DNA of 64,000 nt from Phormidium tenue FACHB-1052. GTDB lineage: Bacteria; Cyanobacteriota; Cyanobacteriia; Phormidesmidales; Phormidesmidaceae. Location: positions 744,001 through 808,000 of the forward strand of contig NZ_JACJQN010000001.1 in assembly GCF_014696675.1 (NCBI RefSeq), in the 5' to 3' direction. Under the pieces are notes generated by a model, which did not search any database, was not told the origin of the DNA, and saw only the letters and a list, made by a program, of their open reading frames with translations. Position 1 is the first letter of the stretch, and each line of letters opens with the position of its first letter. A program made the translations under genes and the position numbers. Below are positions 18,308-28,599 of this stretch, in pieces.

Positions 18308-20146
18308 TTATTGGGGAGTGGAGGGAGCGGTATCGGGAGCGGCCTCGGGGGTAGCTCCTGGAGTGGGAGTGGCTTGGGGCTCGGCTCCACCAGGGAGGGG
18401 GCCGGGGCGATCGCCCCGCTTGAGCGCCACCGCAATGTCGTAGCGCACCTGGCGATCGCTGAGCACCGTCGCCGTTACCCCGATCGCCTCGATCGCCTCA
18501 GAACTCAGCAACCCATCCTGGGGCAAGGGCGGCAGCAGCAGGTTGTTTTCGACCCCGGTGAGGGTTTCTAGATTGATAAAAAAGTGGCCGTTGTTGGGGC
18601 GCGGTGCGTTGCCAGTAGTGGTCTGGAAGAGGTCATTTTCACCCAGGCTGCGGTTGGGGGCTGGGGCCACCTGCTCGGCGATGCCCTGACCCAGGGTAAA
18701 AAAGGCAATGTCGCCGTCGAGCCAGCCGTGGGCCATCACCAGCGAGTCAAAGGGAGACGTCCAGCGGGTGACGGGCACGCCGCCCAGCTCCGTAGTCTCG
18801 ATCGCAAAGCGGTAGCGGCTCTCCATCACGGCGTCGAGCTGCTCAAAGGTGGCGGTGGCGGCTTCGCGATCATTGGTTTTAACCATCAGCACCAGGGCCG
18901 GGTTTGGCAGCGGCGGGGCATTGTCACCATTGGCCAGTGGGGGAGGGTTGAGCACCCCCAGGGCAAATTCTCCGGCCATCCAGGGCAGCAGGTTTTCTTG
19001 CAGGCTTAGGCCAGTAGCGGTTTGCAGCCCCACAGATAAATCGCTAGCTCGCACCGGCAGCAGGGCCGAGAGTTGCTCGCCAGCCTCAAAATCTTCCCAA
19101 AACTGCTGAAAGTCGCCCCCTGACACTGCCACCAGAGTACCCGCAGGCAGTCGCTGGGGCATTTGGTCGGCCCGGTTGCCGGTGGCAAAGGTTTGAGGGC
19201 CGGGTTCGAGCCAGCTAATGCCCTGGAAACCAACGCCGCGATTTTGCAGCGCGATCGCCCCTACCAGCCCCCGTGGGGTCTGAAACGCCCGCAGCCGAGC
19301 CGGGGCAATGGGTGGGTCAGCCGCCGCTGCCACGGTTTGAGACAGGGCCGGTACATCTACATAAAAGCGGGCTAAAGGCCGAGTTTCGGTAAGTTGCTCA
19401 AAGGCTTTGCCCACCCCAGGACGAGTCACTAATGACTCGCCTCCTCGATAGGTGTCGATCGCTCGCTTCAGCAGGGGCAACTGCGGACTGAGCACCGCCG
19501 TTTCGGCGTCGAGCACGGCGGCGTAGAGGGGTGTGTCTGCCTCGCCATTGAGCTGCTGTAGGGCAATGCCTCGGTAAGGGGCATCTTCTACCGACTCAGC
19601 GGCTCCCAGGCGATCGCCCAGATCGTTTTGAGCGCGGTTGGCGTCGGCAATGGGGATGATGACGACCACGTTTGAGGCTAAGGCCAGCTCGGGAGCGGGC
19701 AGCGACGGGGGCAGATCGCTGGGGCCGGTCTCAACGGGCAACACCGCCAAGGTAATCTCGGGGCCAACCCAGGGCTGAATGTCGCGGGCAAAGTTAAGAT
19801 CTTGGTCGGCCAGCAGGCGATCGCGCCACTGCACTAGCTGCTGGTCAAACTGGGCCTGGGTAGCCTCGGTGCCAAACTGCCGCAGCCGTCGCCACTGAGC
19901 TTCATCGCTGCTCAAGGCCACCACCGCTAGCGCATCAGCCGGAATGGCATTGGCCCCAGCGGGCAACGTTTTGGCGAACTGTCCATGTCGCGAGGTGGCC
20001 CAAAAGGTCAGCGCGCCGCCACCAATAAAGAGTAGAGCTGCGCCCACGGGCAACAGCAGCGGAGGCTTTTTCTGCAGCAGCTTAGAATGCAACACTATGG
20101 GAGCCTGGCCAATTTGTCCTGCCACTCTAGCAAAGAACTCCAACAA
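18308..20146 (-). CDS. DUF3352 domain-containing protein
   Basis: A 612-residue protein of the cyanobacterial DUF3352 family. One N-terminal transmembrane helix (about residues 32-52) is followed by a large extracytoplasmic domain beginning with [20 protein letters not shown], and a Pro/Thr/Ala/Glu-rich C-terminal tail. The function is unknown. It starts 23 nt downstream of the stop of the small anchored protein encoded on the same strand, so the two are probably cotranscribed. Confidence 0.82.
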   Translation of the reverse strand: MLEFFARVAGQIGQAPIVLHSKLLQKKPPLLLPVGAALLFIGGGALTFWATSRHGQFAKTLPAGANAIPADALAVVALSSDEAQWRRLRQFGTEATQAQFDQQLVQWRDRLLADQDLNFARDIQPWVGPEITLAVLPVETGPSDLPPSLPAPELALASNVVVIIPIADANRAQNDLGDRLGAAESVEDAPYRGIALQQLNGEADTPLYAAVLDAETAVLSPQLPLLKRAIDTYRGGESLVTRPGVGKAFEQLTETRPLARFYVDVPALSQTVAAAADPPIAPARLRAFQTPRGLVGAIALQNRGVGFQGISWLEPGPQTFATGNRADQMPQRLPAGTLVAVSGGDFQQFWEDFEAGEQLSALLPVRASDLSVGLQTATGLSLQENLLPWMAGEFALGVLNPPPLANGDNAPPLPNPALVLMVKTNDREAATATFEQLDAVMESRYRFAIETTELGGVPVTRWTSPFDSLVMAHGWLDGDIAFFTLGQGIAEQVAPAPNRSLGENDLFQTTTGNAPRPNNGHFFINLETLTGVENNLLLPPLPQDGLLSSEAIEAIGVTATVLSDRQVRYDIAVALKRGDRPGPLPGGAEPQATPTPGATPEAAPDTAPSTPQ

Positions 20147-20169
20147 CGAACCAAGGATTCTACTGCGCC

Positions 20170-20730
20170 CTAGCGGAAGCGAAAATCGTATCCGGCGTAG
20201 CGATCGCCCTCATAGAGCACCACCAGCCAGGTTTGGGGGTCAAACTCCAGAGGGTAGGCCTCGCGATCAGCGGGCAGCCCCGCCTCAGTTTTGCCCGGCG
20301 ACAGCACGCAGTAGGGCATTTGAAGGAATTCCTGTACCGTAGCCTTAGGCGCTTGCAACTCGGTTTCTAGGAGCTTTTTTATTTGGTCGCGCGAGACTAG
20401 CGCCTTGGGCTGCTCTTGCCGAATGCAGGTAAAGGCCTCGGCCTCCTGCACCTTGGCCTGATCGAGGTTGGGCGAAACCAGCAGGGCGGCTAGAGCGAGC
20501 ATTGAGCCCCCGGCCATGCCTCCGGCCATCAGCACCTGGCGAGGCCGAGGTCGATCTGGAAGGGCTCCAGAGGCAGCTCGTCGAGGTTGAGGGGCATAGG
20601 CATAGGAGCCAGGCTGAGTCCGCAATGGCTGCGGTGGCTTCGACTGGAGGTTCTCCGGGCGAGGATGCACCGGCTGGGGCTGGGGGGGCTGATAGTGGGC
20701 TGATACAGGGTAAGGAGGACGTTGAACCAT
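20170..20730 (-). CDS. Membrane-anchored hypothetical protein with Pro-rich N-terminus
   Basis: I do not recognise this 186-residue protein. The first 65 residues are Pro/Gln/Arg-rich and presumably cytoplasmic; a single helix (about 67-88) follows, then a soluble domain of about 95 residues with two cysteines (FTCIRQ and PYCVLS) that could form a disulfide outside the membrane. The C-terminus (LVVLYEGDRYAGYDFRF) is beta-like. It is upstream of, and probably cotranscribed with, the DUF3352 gene. Confidence 0.65.
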   Translation of the reverse strand: MVQRPPYPVSAHYQPPQPQPVHPRPENLQSKPPQPLRTQPGSYAYAPQPRRAASGALPDRPRPRQVLMAGGMAGGSMLALAALLVSPNLDQAKVQEAEAFTCIRQEQPKALVSRDQIKKLLETELQAPKATVQEFLQMPYCVLSPGKTEAGLPADREAYPLEFDPQTWLVVLYEGDRYAGYDFRFR

Positions 20731-21419
20731 GGCGTTGACCTTTACTGTCTACCGTTTTGGATCAGGGGAGCGCCCAACTTTAGCGGGCAACCAAAGTAGC
20801 ACCTCTAGCCCTGAAACTTTGCTTGAAGCAAAGAACTAGCACAGGGATCCTTAAGCACAGGTGTTCTGCGCTAGGGGTGAGTGCCGCTGGGCTAGATAGT
20901 GATTCGCCGCCGAGGGAGCATAGCCCCAAAATGGAACCTGGGTGGCAGCGAAGAGAGTGAGAAATCAATAAACTCAAGTATAGTACTAAAATACTATTAG
21001 GCGCTCAGGTAGGCCGGTTTTTCGTTACGGTTAGAGAAGCCGTCTTGTTTCTCAGTAATTGCTCAACCGGGTTAACAGGTGCTACTGATGAGAGAGGGCG
21101 GGTTTTGATTCGTTGGCTGTAGGTCATGGGTTCCCGTTACCAGGTTTCTCTAGTTTTGTTAGGTTCCATCTGCTGAAGCAGTTCTAGCAGCGGTATAACT
21201 TGCCCTTGGAGTAACTCTAGGGGCGGCTTTTGGCGAGACTCAGCTCGCATGTAGTCTCCCTGATGTCTGAATCTTTGGCCATGATGAAGACGACCGCGAT
21301 CGCCAGGTGGTGACAGGCCATAAAAGATGCCATACAGCATAAAGCCTTATCACGTAACGGCCTCATGCTGCATCCTGACTTAATTTGGCTATGGTGTAGA
21401 CAGCATCCTTGATCGTTTC
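20731..21419. other. Intergenic region between divergent genes
   Basis: Nearly 690 bases with no convincing gene. Minus-strand frames of 65-67 codons (20780-20977 and 21137-21340) have no family resemblance or good ribosome binding site. A short AT-rich dyad (ATAGTA...TACTAT) lies at 20980-20997. Promoters for the flanking divergent genes are expected here. Confidence 0.4.
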
Positions 21420-21833
21420 ATGCTGCAAATTACCAACCGCACCGCCATTCCGCTTAGCGAAATTGAGTTAAGCGCCGTCCGTTCCCAGGGGGCGGGAGGT
21501 CAAAACGTCAACAAGGTGGCCACTGCCATTCACCTGCGGTTTGACATCAATGCATCTTCCCTATCGCCCCTCTATAAAGAACGTCTGCTCAACCTCAATG
21601 ACAGCCGCATCACTAAAGAGGGAGTTGTCATTATCAAAGCCCAGCAGCATCGCACCCAAGAGCAAAACCGAGAAGATGCCCTCGATCGCCTCAAAGTTTT
21701 AGTCAAAAGCGTCACCATCACACCGAAAAAGCGCAAACCCACTAAACCCTCAAAAACTGCCAAGCGCAAACGCCTCGATAGCAAAGCGAAGCGTGGACAG
21801 ATTAAATCTCTGCGGGGTAACGTGCGCGACTGA
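21420..21833 (+). CDS. arfB: Peptidyl-tRNA hydrolase ArfB (YaeJ/ICT1-like)
   Basis: A stand-alone release-factor-like hydrolase that rescues stalled ribosomes. The GGQ catalytic motif is in RSQGAGGQNVNKVAT (about residues 22-36), and the 137-residue length and strongly basic C-terminal tail (KKRKPTKPSKTAKRKRLDSKAKRGQIKSLRG, given in parts) match ArfB. That tail inserts in the mRNA channel in the E. coli protein. The gene is monocistronic as far as can be seen. Confidence 0.93.
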   Translation: MLQITNRTAIPLSEIELSAVRSQGAGGQNVNKVATAIHLRFDINASSLSPLYKERLLNLNDSRITKEGVVIIKAQQHRTQEQNREDALDRLKVLVKSVTITPKKRKPTKPSKTAKRKRLDSKAKRGQIKSLRGNVRD

Positions 21834-21914
21834 GATGCCTTTGTCGCGCCCTGAATAGCGGGCGAAAATCTTTCTGCGAACCCGTGCCCAGCCTGACAAA
21901 CCCTGCTAATGTGA

Positions 21915-22553
21915 ATGTCTGAATTCTGCCGCCAACGGGTGAAGACATCGCCAGTGCTAGCACCATTTGAACTACTGTGGGCTTTGATTGGGTTGGTTCT
22001 CACCATTGTGGCCACCTGGATGGAAGCCTTTACCCTCAATGCTCCCTGGACCTGGGGACAGTCTGGCATGGCACTGCTGTCGCTAGGGGTGAGCTTTCAG
22101 GTGGGGGCTGTGCTGCTGACCGGCTGCGTGGGGGGCAAAAACGCGGCGGCGCTGTCGCAGGTTGCTTACTTGGTGCTGGGGCTAGCGCTGTTTCGAGTGT
22201 TTGAGTTTCCAGTGTTTACTCAGGGGGGCGGCCTGAGCTACGTGCGCGAGCCGGGCTTTGGCTATCTGATTGGCTTTGTGCCCGCTGGGTGGGTGTGCGG
22301 CTACCTGGCCTTTCAAAACCCGCCCAAGCTAGAGACGCTAGCGCTGAGCGGCCTCAGCGGGTTGGGCATCATCCACGGGCTGGGCATTCTTTACCTGACT
22401 CTCGCCTCCCTGCTAGGCTGGTTGCAGACCGTATCGGCCTCCTACTGGGAGTTGCTGGTGGGATACTCTATTTTGCCGCTGCCGGGCCATCTGGTGGTAG
22501 TGTGTGCGGTGGCAGTGCTGTCGCTGGTGCTACGACAGCTGTTGTTTTACTAG
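21915..22553 (+). CDS. BioY family biotin transporter
   Basis: A 212-residue membrane protein with about six helices and the BioY substrate-binding signature region (REPGFGYLIGFVPAGWVCGYLAF around residues 112-134). BioY is the S-component of the biotin ECF transporter and can sometimes work alone. The lspA gene starts four bases beyond the stop, a pairing I recall from other cyanobacteria. An ATG at 21915 fits the N-terminus; no other ECF components are near. Confidence 0.82.
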   Translation: MSEFCRQRVKTSPVLAPFELLWALIGLVLTIVATWMEAFTLNAPWTWGQSGMALLSLGVSFQVGAVLLTGCVGGKNAAALSQVAYLVLGLALFRVFEFPVFTQGGGLSYVREPGFGYLIGFVPAGWVCGYLAFQNPPKLETLALSGLSGLGIIHGLGILYLTLASLLGWLQTVSASYWELLVGYSILPLPGHLVVVCAVAVLSLVLRQLLFY

Positions 22554-22557
22554 GCCC

Positions 22558-23058
22558 ATGAGAGTGCGCAATCGTTGGTTTTGGATCGCCGCTGGGGTTG
22601 GGCTAGCCCTCGATCAGCTGACTAAGTTTTGGGTGGCTCAAACCTTTGAACTCACCACCCCTCCCGACTCGCTGCCCATCTGGCCAGGGGTGTTTTACTT
22701 TACCTATGTCACCAACAGCGGGGCCGCTTTCAGTCTGTTTAGCAACAACGGCGAGTGGCTCAAGTGGCTGTCGCTGGCTGTCAGTCTGGGGCTTATTGCC
22801 TTAGGTTTAAAAGCACGATTGCCCAACCGCTGGGAGCAGGTGGGCTACGGGTTCATTCTCAGCGGGGCGTTAGGCAACGGCATCGATCGCCTTCTGTCGG
22901 GCGAAGTCATTGACTTCTTAGACTTTCGGCTGATTCGCTTCCCGATTTTTAACGTGGCTGATGTGTGCATTAACATCGGTATTGTCTGCCTGCTGGTGGC
23001 GGCGCTGAGGGAACCGCAGCCACCTAAGCGAGGAAATGAGGGAGGGAGAGAGTTTTAA
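22558..23058 (+). CDS. lspA: Lipoprotein signal peptidase (SPase II)
   Basis: LspA cleaves signal peptides of diacylglyceryl-modified prolipoproteins in the membrane. The 166-residue protein has four helices and the family blocks: DQLTKFWV near the N-terminus, TNSGAAFSLF, GNGIDRL...GEVIDFLDF and FNVADVCINIG. The two catalytic aspartates are in the last two blocks. The ATG at 22558 directly follows the BioY stop and begins MRVRNRW; earlier in-frame codons overlap bioY and are not used. Confidence 0.95.
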   Translation: MRVRNRWFWIAAGVGLALDQLTKFWVAQTFELTTPPDSLPIWPGVFYFTYVTNSGAAFSLFSNNGEWLKWLSLAVSLGLIALGLKARLPNRWEQVGYGFILSGALGNGIDRLLSGEVIDFLDFRLIRFPIFNVADVCINIGIVCLLVAALREPQPPKRGNEGGREF

Positions 23059-23065
23059 ATGCCTA

Positions 23066-23135
23066 GTTTTGAGTTTTGAGTTCTTTGGCTATTGAATTCA
23101 AAACTCAACATTCAACATTCAAAACTCCCCTAACC
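23066..23135. repeat. AT-rich filler repeat (TTGAGTTTTGAGTT / AATTCAAAACTC) between convergent genes
   Basis: GAGTTTTGAGTTC and GAATTCAAAACTC form an imperfect hairpin followed by repeated CAACATTCAA units. Related sequence occurs at 27271-27320 and around 60050-60330. Located between lspA and glgP, it may act as a shared terminator. Confidence 0.6.
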
Positions 23136-23145
23136 CATCACTCCC

Positions 23146-25677
23146 CTACTCCCCCGCCACCGGCACTGCTTTCACCTTCCAGATCTCGCGGGCATAGTCG
23201 GCGATCGTGCGATCGGCGGAGAATTTGCCGATGCGAGCGGTGTTGAGAATGGCCATGCGCACCCAGCGATCGCGGTCTTCATAGGTGCGGCTGACATGCT
23301 CTTGACACTGCACGTAGGCGGCAAAGTCGGCCATCACCATATAGGGATCATCGACCAGCAGCGAATCGAGAATGGGCAAGAACAGGTCAGGCTCGCCGGG
23401 CGAAAATAATCCTGAGGCGATCACATCCAGGGTGCGCTTCAGCTCGGGGTTGGTGTCGTAGTAGTACCAGGGGTTATGGCCCACGGCCTTACAGGCCGCA
23501 ACCTGCTCCGTGGTCAAACCAAACAGGAAGAAGTTGTCGGCTCCCACCTCCTCGCGGATTTCTACGTTAGCGCCATCGAGGGTGCCAATGGTAAGGGCAC
23601 CGTTGAGGGCAAACTTCATGTTGCCGGTGCCCGAGGCCTCCATGCCAGCAGTCGAGATCTGCTCTGACAGGTCAGAGGCCGGGAACAGCCGCTGGGCCTG
23701 GGAGACGTTGTAGTTGGGCAAAAACACCACCTTCAGCCGCCCATTGACGCTTGGGTCATTGTTGACCACATCGGCGACCGCGTTGATCAGCTTCACCACT
23801 AGCTTGGCCATGGCATAGCCGGGGGCCGCCTTGCCGCCAAAGATCACCGTGCGCGGCACGACGTGATCCCCAGGGTTTTGCACCATGCGGTTGTAGAGGG
23901 TGATCACGTGCAGCACGTTCATCAGCTGCCGCTTGTACTCGTGGATGCGCTTAATCTGCACATCAAACATGGAGTCGGGGTTGACCTCTATACCCACAGC
24001 GTCATGGATGTAGCGGGCCAAACTCCACTTGTTTTCTTGCTTGATGGCCTGCCAGGCGTGGCGGAAGGCCTCATCGTCCAGGTGGGCCTCTAGCTGCTTG
24101 AGATCGTCGAGGTTGGTAATCCAGCTATCGCCGATGGTTTCAGAGATTAGCTGGGCCAAGCGGGGGTTGCACTGCAACAGCCAGCGGCGGGGGGTGATGC
24201 CATTGGTCTTGTTGCTAAATTTGTCGGGCCACAGCTCATAGAAATCTTGCAGCACCTCCTGCTTGAGCAACTCGGTATGCAAGGCGGCGACGCCGTTGAT
24301 GGCGTGGCTGCCGACGCAGGCCAGGTTGGCCATCCGCACCCGGCGCTCGCCGCCTTCTTCAATCAGAGAAAGGCGTTCGAGGCGATCGGGGTCGTTGGGG
24401 TAGCGCAGCTTAACCTGGGCCAAGAAGCGGTGGTTGATTTCGTAGATGATTTCGAGGTGGCGGGGCAGCAGCTTACCAAACAAATCCACCGACCACTTCT
24501 CTAGCGCCTCGGGCATGAGGGTGTGGTTGGTGTAGCCAAAGGTGCGCTGGGTGATTTGCCAAGCGGCAGCCCACTCGAAGCTGTATTCATCGATCAGCAG
24601 ACGCATGAGCTCGGCGACGCCAATGGCCGGGTGGGTATCGTTGAGCTGAATGGCGGAAAACTCGGCCAAATTCCCTAGGTTGCTGTGGTCGCGCAGGTGC
24701 AGGCGAATGATGTCTTGCAGCGAGCAGGCGACGAAGAAATACTGTTGTTGCAGACGCAGCTCTTTGCCCTGGCGAGTTTCGTCGTTGGGGTAGAGCACCT
24801 TGGTGATGTTCTCGGAGATCATCTTGTTGGCTACCGCCCCAAAATAGTCGCCAGCGTTAAAGGCATCAAGGTCAAAGGCTTCTCCGGCCTCGGCCTTCCA
24901 AAGCCGCAGCAGGTTGACATTGTCGGTGCCATAGCCCGGCACTGGCACATCGTGGGGAATGCCAATCACGGTCTGGGCCTGAATCCACCGCACCTGGTAG
25001 TCGTCGTCACCGTCTTTCTTATAAACCTCGGTGTGGCCACCAAACTTGATCTCAACCCGGTAGTCGGGGCGGGCAATTTCCCAAGGGTTGCCGTAGCTGA
25101 GCCACTTGTCAGGCGCTTCGACCTGGTGACCTTGGCGAATGAGCTGGGTAAAGATGCCAAACTCGTAGCGAATGCCGTAGCCGATCGCAGGCAGGTTAAG
25201 CGTCGTGAGCGAGTCCATAAAGCAGGCGGCGAGGCGACCCAGCCCGCCGTTGCCTAGGCCCGGCTCGGCCTCACGCTCGAGCAGTTCGTCTAGATCTAGC
25301 CCGCAGTCAGCCAGGGCGTGGCGCATGGTGTCGTACATGCCCAGGTTGATCAGACCGTTGCCGAGCTGGCGGCCCATGAGAAATTCTGCCGACAGATAGT
25401 ACACGTTTTTGGCCTTCGCTTCGGCGTAGGTCTTGGCTGTGCGAATGCGTTTTTTCAGCAGCTGATTGCGTACGCTGTGGGCCAGTGCTGTGTAGTAGTC
25501 GTGGGCATTAGCAAACTGTTCGTCTTTGCCTTGTACCCAGTGCAAGTTGTTGACCAACGCCTGCTGAATTTGGCTCACCTGCGTTTCAGCATCGAGCGCA
25601 ACACCTGCCGAGCCTAACGACAGTGGCACCTCTGTCTCTGTGTTTGATTCGGGCAGACGAATAGATTGCTTAGCCAT
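23146..25677 (-). CDS. glgP: Glycogen phosphorylase
   Basis: Glycogen phosphorylase releases glucose-1-phosphate from alpha-1,4-glucan using pyridoxal phosphate. The 843-residue protein shows the active-site region EASGTGNMKFALNGALTIGTLDGANVE (PLP lysine in NMKFALNG), LGNGGLGRLAACFMDS and GIPHDVPVPGYG. The frame runs 47 codons further upstream, but the ATG at 25675-25677 (MAKQSIRLPES) matches the usual beginning. It converges with lspA. It works opposite to the glycogen synthase located at 30.4-31.9 kb in the same window. Confidence 0.96.
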   Translation of the reverse strand: MAKQSIRLPESNTETEVPLSLGSAGVALDAETQVSQIQQALVNNLHWVQGKDEQFANAHDYYTALAHSVRNQLLKKRIRTAKTYAEAKAKNVYYLSAEFLMGRQLGNGLINLGMYDTMRHALADCGLDLDELLEREAEPGLGNGGLGRLAACFMDSLTTLNLPAIGYGIRYEFGIFTQLIRQGHQVEAPDKWLSYGNPWEIARPDYRVEIKFGGHTEVYKKDGDDDYQVRWIQAQTVIGIPHDVPVPGYGTDNVNLLRLWKAEAGEAFDLDAFNAGDYFGAVANKMISENITKVLYPNDETRQGKELRLQQQYFFVACSLQDIIRLHLRDHSNLGNLAEFSAIQLNDTHPAIGVAELMRLLIDEYSFEWAAAWQITQRTFGYTNHTLMPEALEKWSVDLFGKLLPRHLEIIYEINHRFLAQVKLRYPNDPDRLERLSLIEEGGERRVRMANLACVGSHAINGVAALHTELLKQEVLQDFYELWPDKFSNKTNGITPRRWLLQCNPRLAQLISETIGDSWITNLDDLKQLEAHLDDEAFRHAWQAIKQENKWSLARYIHDAVGIEVNPDSMFDVQIKRIHEYKRQLMNVLHVITLYNRMVQNPGDHVVPRTVIFGGKAAPGYAMAKLVVKLINAVADVVNNDPSVNGRLKVVFLPNYNVSQAQRLFPASDLSEQISTAGMEASGTGNMKFALNGALTIGTLDGANVEIREEVGADNFFLFGLTTEQVAACKAVGHNPWYYYDTNPELKRTLDVIASGLFSPGEPDLFLPILDSLLVDDPYMVMADFAAYVQCQEHVSRTYEDRDRWVRMAILNTARIGKFSADRTIADYAREIWKVKAVPVAGE

Positions 25678-26600
25678 AAGAACCCTTAATACTGTAGTAA
25701 TCACACAAGAATTCGCTGGCAGCCCGTAGGCTCGAAGCAGATACCGCAATGGTCCTAGATTGCCTGTAGAGGCGATCGCATTACCCAAGACAAATACCCA
25801 GGGCAATTCACCATTCACGTTGACAACTTGGTCTCAATGACTTGAGACGTTTACACCAACAAACTCAAACATGGATTGGCTCACTCACCAGTGCTGGGGC
25901 AATAAATTGACCCCTTAGCTTGACGGGAGTGAACTCATTTTAACTGGCCGCGAATAAAACTCTGTTGCCTAACCAACTCTGAAAAGCGGTAGGCGAAAGA
26001 AAAAAGCCCGCCGCGCGCCATAAAAGATTCCTAAACTGGCAGCACAACTCTCGATAAAACATGCTGGCGATCGCCCTAACACCGCTAACTACAGCGATCG
26101 CAGAGTCCTTAAAAGAATGTTAAGGGCAATATTATGAGTAGGTGATTTAGAAGTATTAAGTTAAATGTATTAGTGCGTCAGAGAGCCTATTTTGCCGACA
26201 CAAAATTTTGAATCCCTCTCCCTGCGGTCGTTTCGCGTGTAAAGAAAATGTTATGAAGGATTCTAAATATTGCTAGAAGCCACTTCACATTGCTTAACGC
26301 CATGCCTCTATTGCCCCTAAAGAGCGCCGTCGCTGATGCGTAGCAGGCTTGTGATTATCTTAATCAATTTATCGATAAAGTGAATTTTAGATTAAACGGT
26401 CTAGCGGCTAGTGTCAGCGTTTTTAGATAATAAATACTGATTCATTTAAGATCCGGTTCGCTTGAACCCTGCGGCCAGAGGCATGACTTTACGGAAGCAA
26501 CACAAACAGTTATTTCAAAGCAGGGGAAAGGAGCATTTCTTCGCTTTTCTAATCAAGACAAGCTTAAGGACACACTGATCTTAGGGTTTGGGTTTAACAG
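25678..26600. other. Long intergenic region between glgP and upp
   Basis: About 920 bases without a convincing gene on either strand. The segment from 26100 to 26580 is markedly more AT-rich than its surroundings. HIP1-type sites occur near 25772 and 26067. I see no tRNA, riboswitch or clear terminator. It probably holds the glgP promoter. Confidence 0.4.
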
Positions 26601-27233
26601 CTACTTAGTGCCAAATAGGCGATCGCCCGCATCCCCCAGCCCTGGCAAAATGTAGCCACGCTCGTCCAGCTTTTCATCTACGGCGGCAGCGTAGAGGGGT
26701 ACGTCGGGGTGCTCACGGTGGAAGTGGGCGATGCCCTCGGGGGCGGCGAGCAAGCAGAGAAAGCGCAGCGATCGCGGTTTGGCCTGCTTCAGCGGGTATA
26801 GTGCTGCCACTGCCGTATTGCCCGTAGCGATCATGGGGTCAACGACAAGAACATCCCTGTCTGACAGATCCTCCGGCACCTTAAAGAAATACTCAATCAC
26901 CCGCAGGGTTTGGGGATCGCGGTAGAGTCCAATGTGCCCTACCCGCGCCGAGGGCATGAGTTCTAAAATGCCGTCGAGAATGCCCTGCCCCGCCCGCATG
27001 ATCGAAACCACAACCAGCTTTTTCTCTGGAGCCAGCACCGGGGCTTCCATCGTAGCCATGGGCGTTTGAATGGTTTCTAGCTTGAGGGGCAGATCGCGTG
27101 TCACCTCGTAGGCCATCAGCAGGCTAATTTCCTTGAGCAACGTGCGAAACTTTGCCGTGCTGGTCTCAGCTCGACGCATGAGGGTGAGTTTGTGCTGGAT
27201 GAGGGGGTGGTCGATGAGGTGGAGATCGGGCAT
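26601..27233 (-). CDS. upp: Uracil phosphoribosyltransferase
   Basis: Converts uracil and PRPP to UMP. The 210-residue protein has family blocks [12 protein letters not shown], the PRPP-binding [18 protein letters not shown] and the C-terminal [15 protein letters not shown]. It is the last gene of a minus-strand cluster with URC4 and URC1 homologues. In the yeast URC pathway a uracil phosphoribosyltransferase (Urc6) is a component, so here Upp may feed uracil degradation as well as salvage. Confidence 0.95.
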   Translation of the reverse strand: MPDLHLIDHPLIQHKLTLMRRAETSTAKFRTLLKEISLLMAYEVTRDLPLKLETIQTPMATMEAPVLAPEKKLVVVSIMRAGQGILDGILELMPSARVGHIGLYRDPQTLRVIEYFFKVPEDLSDRDVLVVDPMIATGNTAVAALYPLKQAKPRSLRFLCLLAAPEGIAHFHREHPDVPLYAAAVDEKLDERGYILPGLGDAGDRLFGTK

Positions 27234-27270
27234 GGGAAGTGTAGGGGAAATGGGTAAGCGAGGGAAGGGG

Positions 27271-27320
27271 AAAATTCAAAATGGAGAATTCAAAATTTTG
27301 AATTCTCCATTTTGAATTTT
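27271..27320. repeat. Perfect 50-bp palindrome between URC4 and upp
   Basis: Bases 27271-27295 are the exact reverse complement of 27296-27320, with AAAA/TTTT at the centre. The arms contain the AATTCAAAA filler motif found elsewhere in the window. It could act as an mRNA-processing or attenuating hairpin within the operon. Confidence 0.9.
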
Positions 27321-27325
27321 GAACT

Positions 27326-28597
27326 CTAAAACACCGTGCCATCACTGGCCAATTGAATCGGTGGCCCTCCACCTGCCCGCCTCTCCCCAGCGATCTGTCG
27401 CCCCGCTGTCCAGGTGCCACCCTGGAGAACTTTGACCAGGGGTAGCGTTTCGGCATCCAGACTCAACGACTGGCGAAGGTGAGTAGCGAGGTCATCGAGC
27501 AGACAGAGGGTGAGGGCACGCCATTCAACAATTAGGGGCGAACCGGGTGTATGGGCGGTTTCAGCCGCAGCGGGATCCTTCAGGCTCAGCACGCCACAGT
27601 CCATGAACAGACCCCCGTTGCGGTATTCAGCTAGGCCAGTGAGCTGATCGAGGTTGGTGATGGTGAGGCCCAAGTCTTGCAGGGGTTCCAGCAGTGAATA
27701 GGTGAGCCACTGGGAGAGCTTGTGGAAGGGTACTAAGTTGCTGCCGGGGCCAGTATCAGGCAGTTGAGGATGGGGCCACACGTCGCCCAGATTGATCCCC
27801 GCCAGCTCTACCCGTCCGGGCCAGATTGGCCCCAAGCCCAGCAGGATGGTTTGCAGGATGGTCGTTGCCGATAGCTGGCTATGGGAGGCAGTTTGTAGCC
27901 AGTAATTCACTAAGTTGCCTGGCCGGGGCAGATCAGGCCCAAAGAATTGAGGCTGTTGGTGCAGGGCGTGGCCGAGTTTTTGCAGCAGCGCTACTCGTCC
28001 TTCCAGCCCTAGCAGTGGATTGTTGTCGTGAACCTGGAAAGCTTCGACAAGGCGGTTAGCGGTGAGTTGCGTGAGTCCGTGGGCGTCGGCTTGCCAGGGA
28101 TGGTCGGGTTGGCTAGAGAACAGTCCGGCGGTGAAGCTGTGAAAGCTGGCGATCGCCAATCCTTCCGATCTGGCAAACCCCAGCCCCGTCCCCGGCTCCA
28201 CGTACCGCCACCGATTCCCCGCCCCGGCATCTAGCAGCACGCTGGTGATCGCCAGATCCACCTTCAGCTTTGTCCGCTCTACAGGATCCAGCCTCGATAA
28301 CTCTGGCTCTAGAAGGTCTAGGCGCGATCGCCCCGCTACCTCAAAATGCCGCCAGCGGGAGTGAAAGGGAATGTCGCCATCGGGATACTGCTGTCGCATC
28401 ACGTCGAGCACGTAGGCGGTGGTGGCGGGCAGGGCTTCGGGATGATAGCGAAAATGCTGGAGCCGATCCTGCTCGGCTAAGTGGAAAAGGGCGCGGGTGC
28501 GATCGCGAATCGCCTGCGGACGTTGCAGGTAAGCGATCGCGGCCTCCGCCGTAGGGTGGTCACCGCCCACCATCCCACCCCCGCCTAAAGTCACCAT
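27326..28597 (-). CDS. URC4/Urg3 family protein (DUF1688), uracil catabolism
   Basis: A 423-residue soluble protein of the DUF1688/URC4 family. Recognisable blocks include RDRTRALFHLAEQDRLQHFRYH, PDGDIPFHSRWRHFE, GLAIASFHSFTAGLFSS and EYRNGGLFMDCGVL. URC4 is required for uracil degradation in the yeast Lachancea kluyveri but its reaction is unproven. The gene starts two bases after the URC1 stop, so they form an operon with downstream upp. The start ATG (28595-28597) is followed by a Gly-rich stretch; a second ATG is eight codons in. Confidence 0.85.
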   Translation of the reverse strand: MVTLGGGGMVGGDHPTAEAAIAYLQRPQAIRDRTRALFHLAEQDRLQHFRYHPEALPATTAYVLDVMRQQYPDGDIPFHSRWRHFEVAGRSRLDLLEPELSRLDPVERTKLKVDLAITSVLLDAGAGNRWRYVEPGTGLGFARSEGLAIASFHSFTAGLFSSQPDHPWQADAHGLTQLTANRLVEAFQVHDNNPLLGLEGRVALLQKLGHALHQQPQFFGPDLPRPGNLVNYWLQTASHSQLSATTILQTILLGLGPIWPGRVELAGINLGDVWPHPQLPDTGPGSNLVPFHKLSQWLTYSLLEPLQDLGLTITNLDQLTGLAEYRNGGLFMDCGVLSLKDPAAAETAHTPGSPLIVEWRALTLCLLDDLATHLRQSLSLDAETLPLVKVLQGGTWTAGRQIAGERRAGGGPPIQLASDGTVF

Positions 28598-28599
28598 TC

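Noticed and set aside
21137-21340. 67-codon minus-strand frame upstream of arfB
   Set aside because: No recognised family, poor start context and it lies where divergent promoters are expected.
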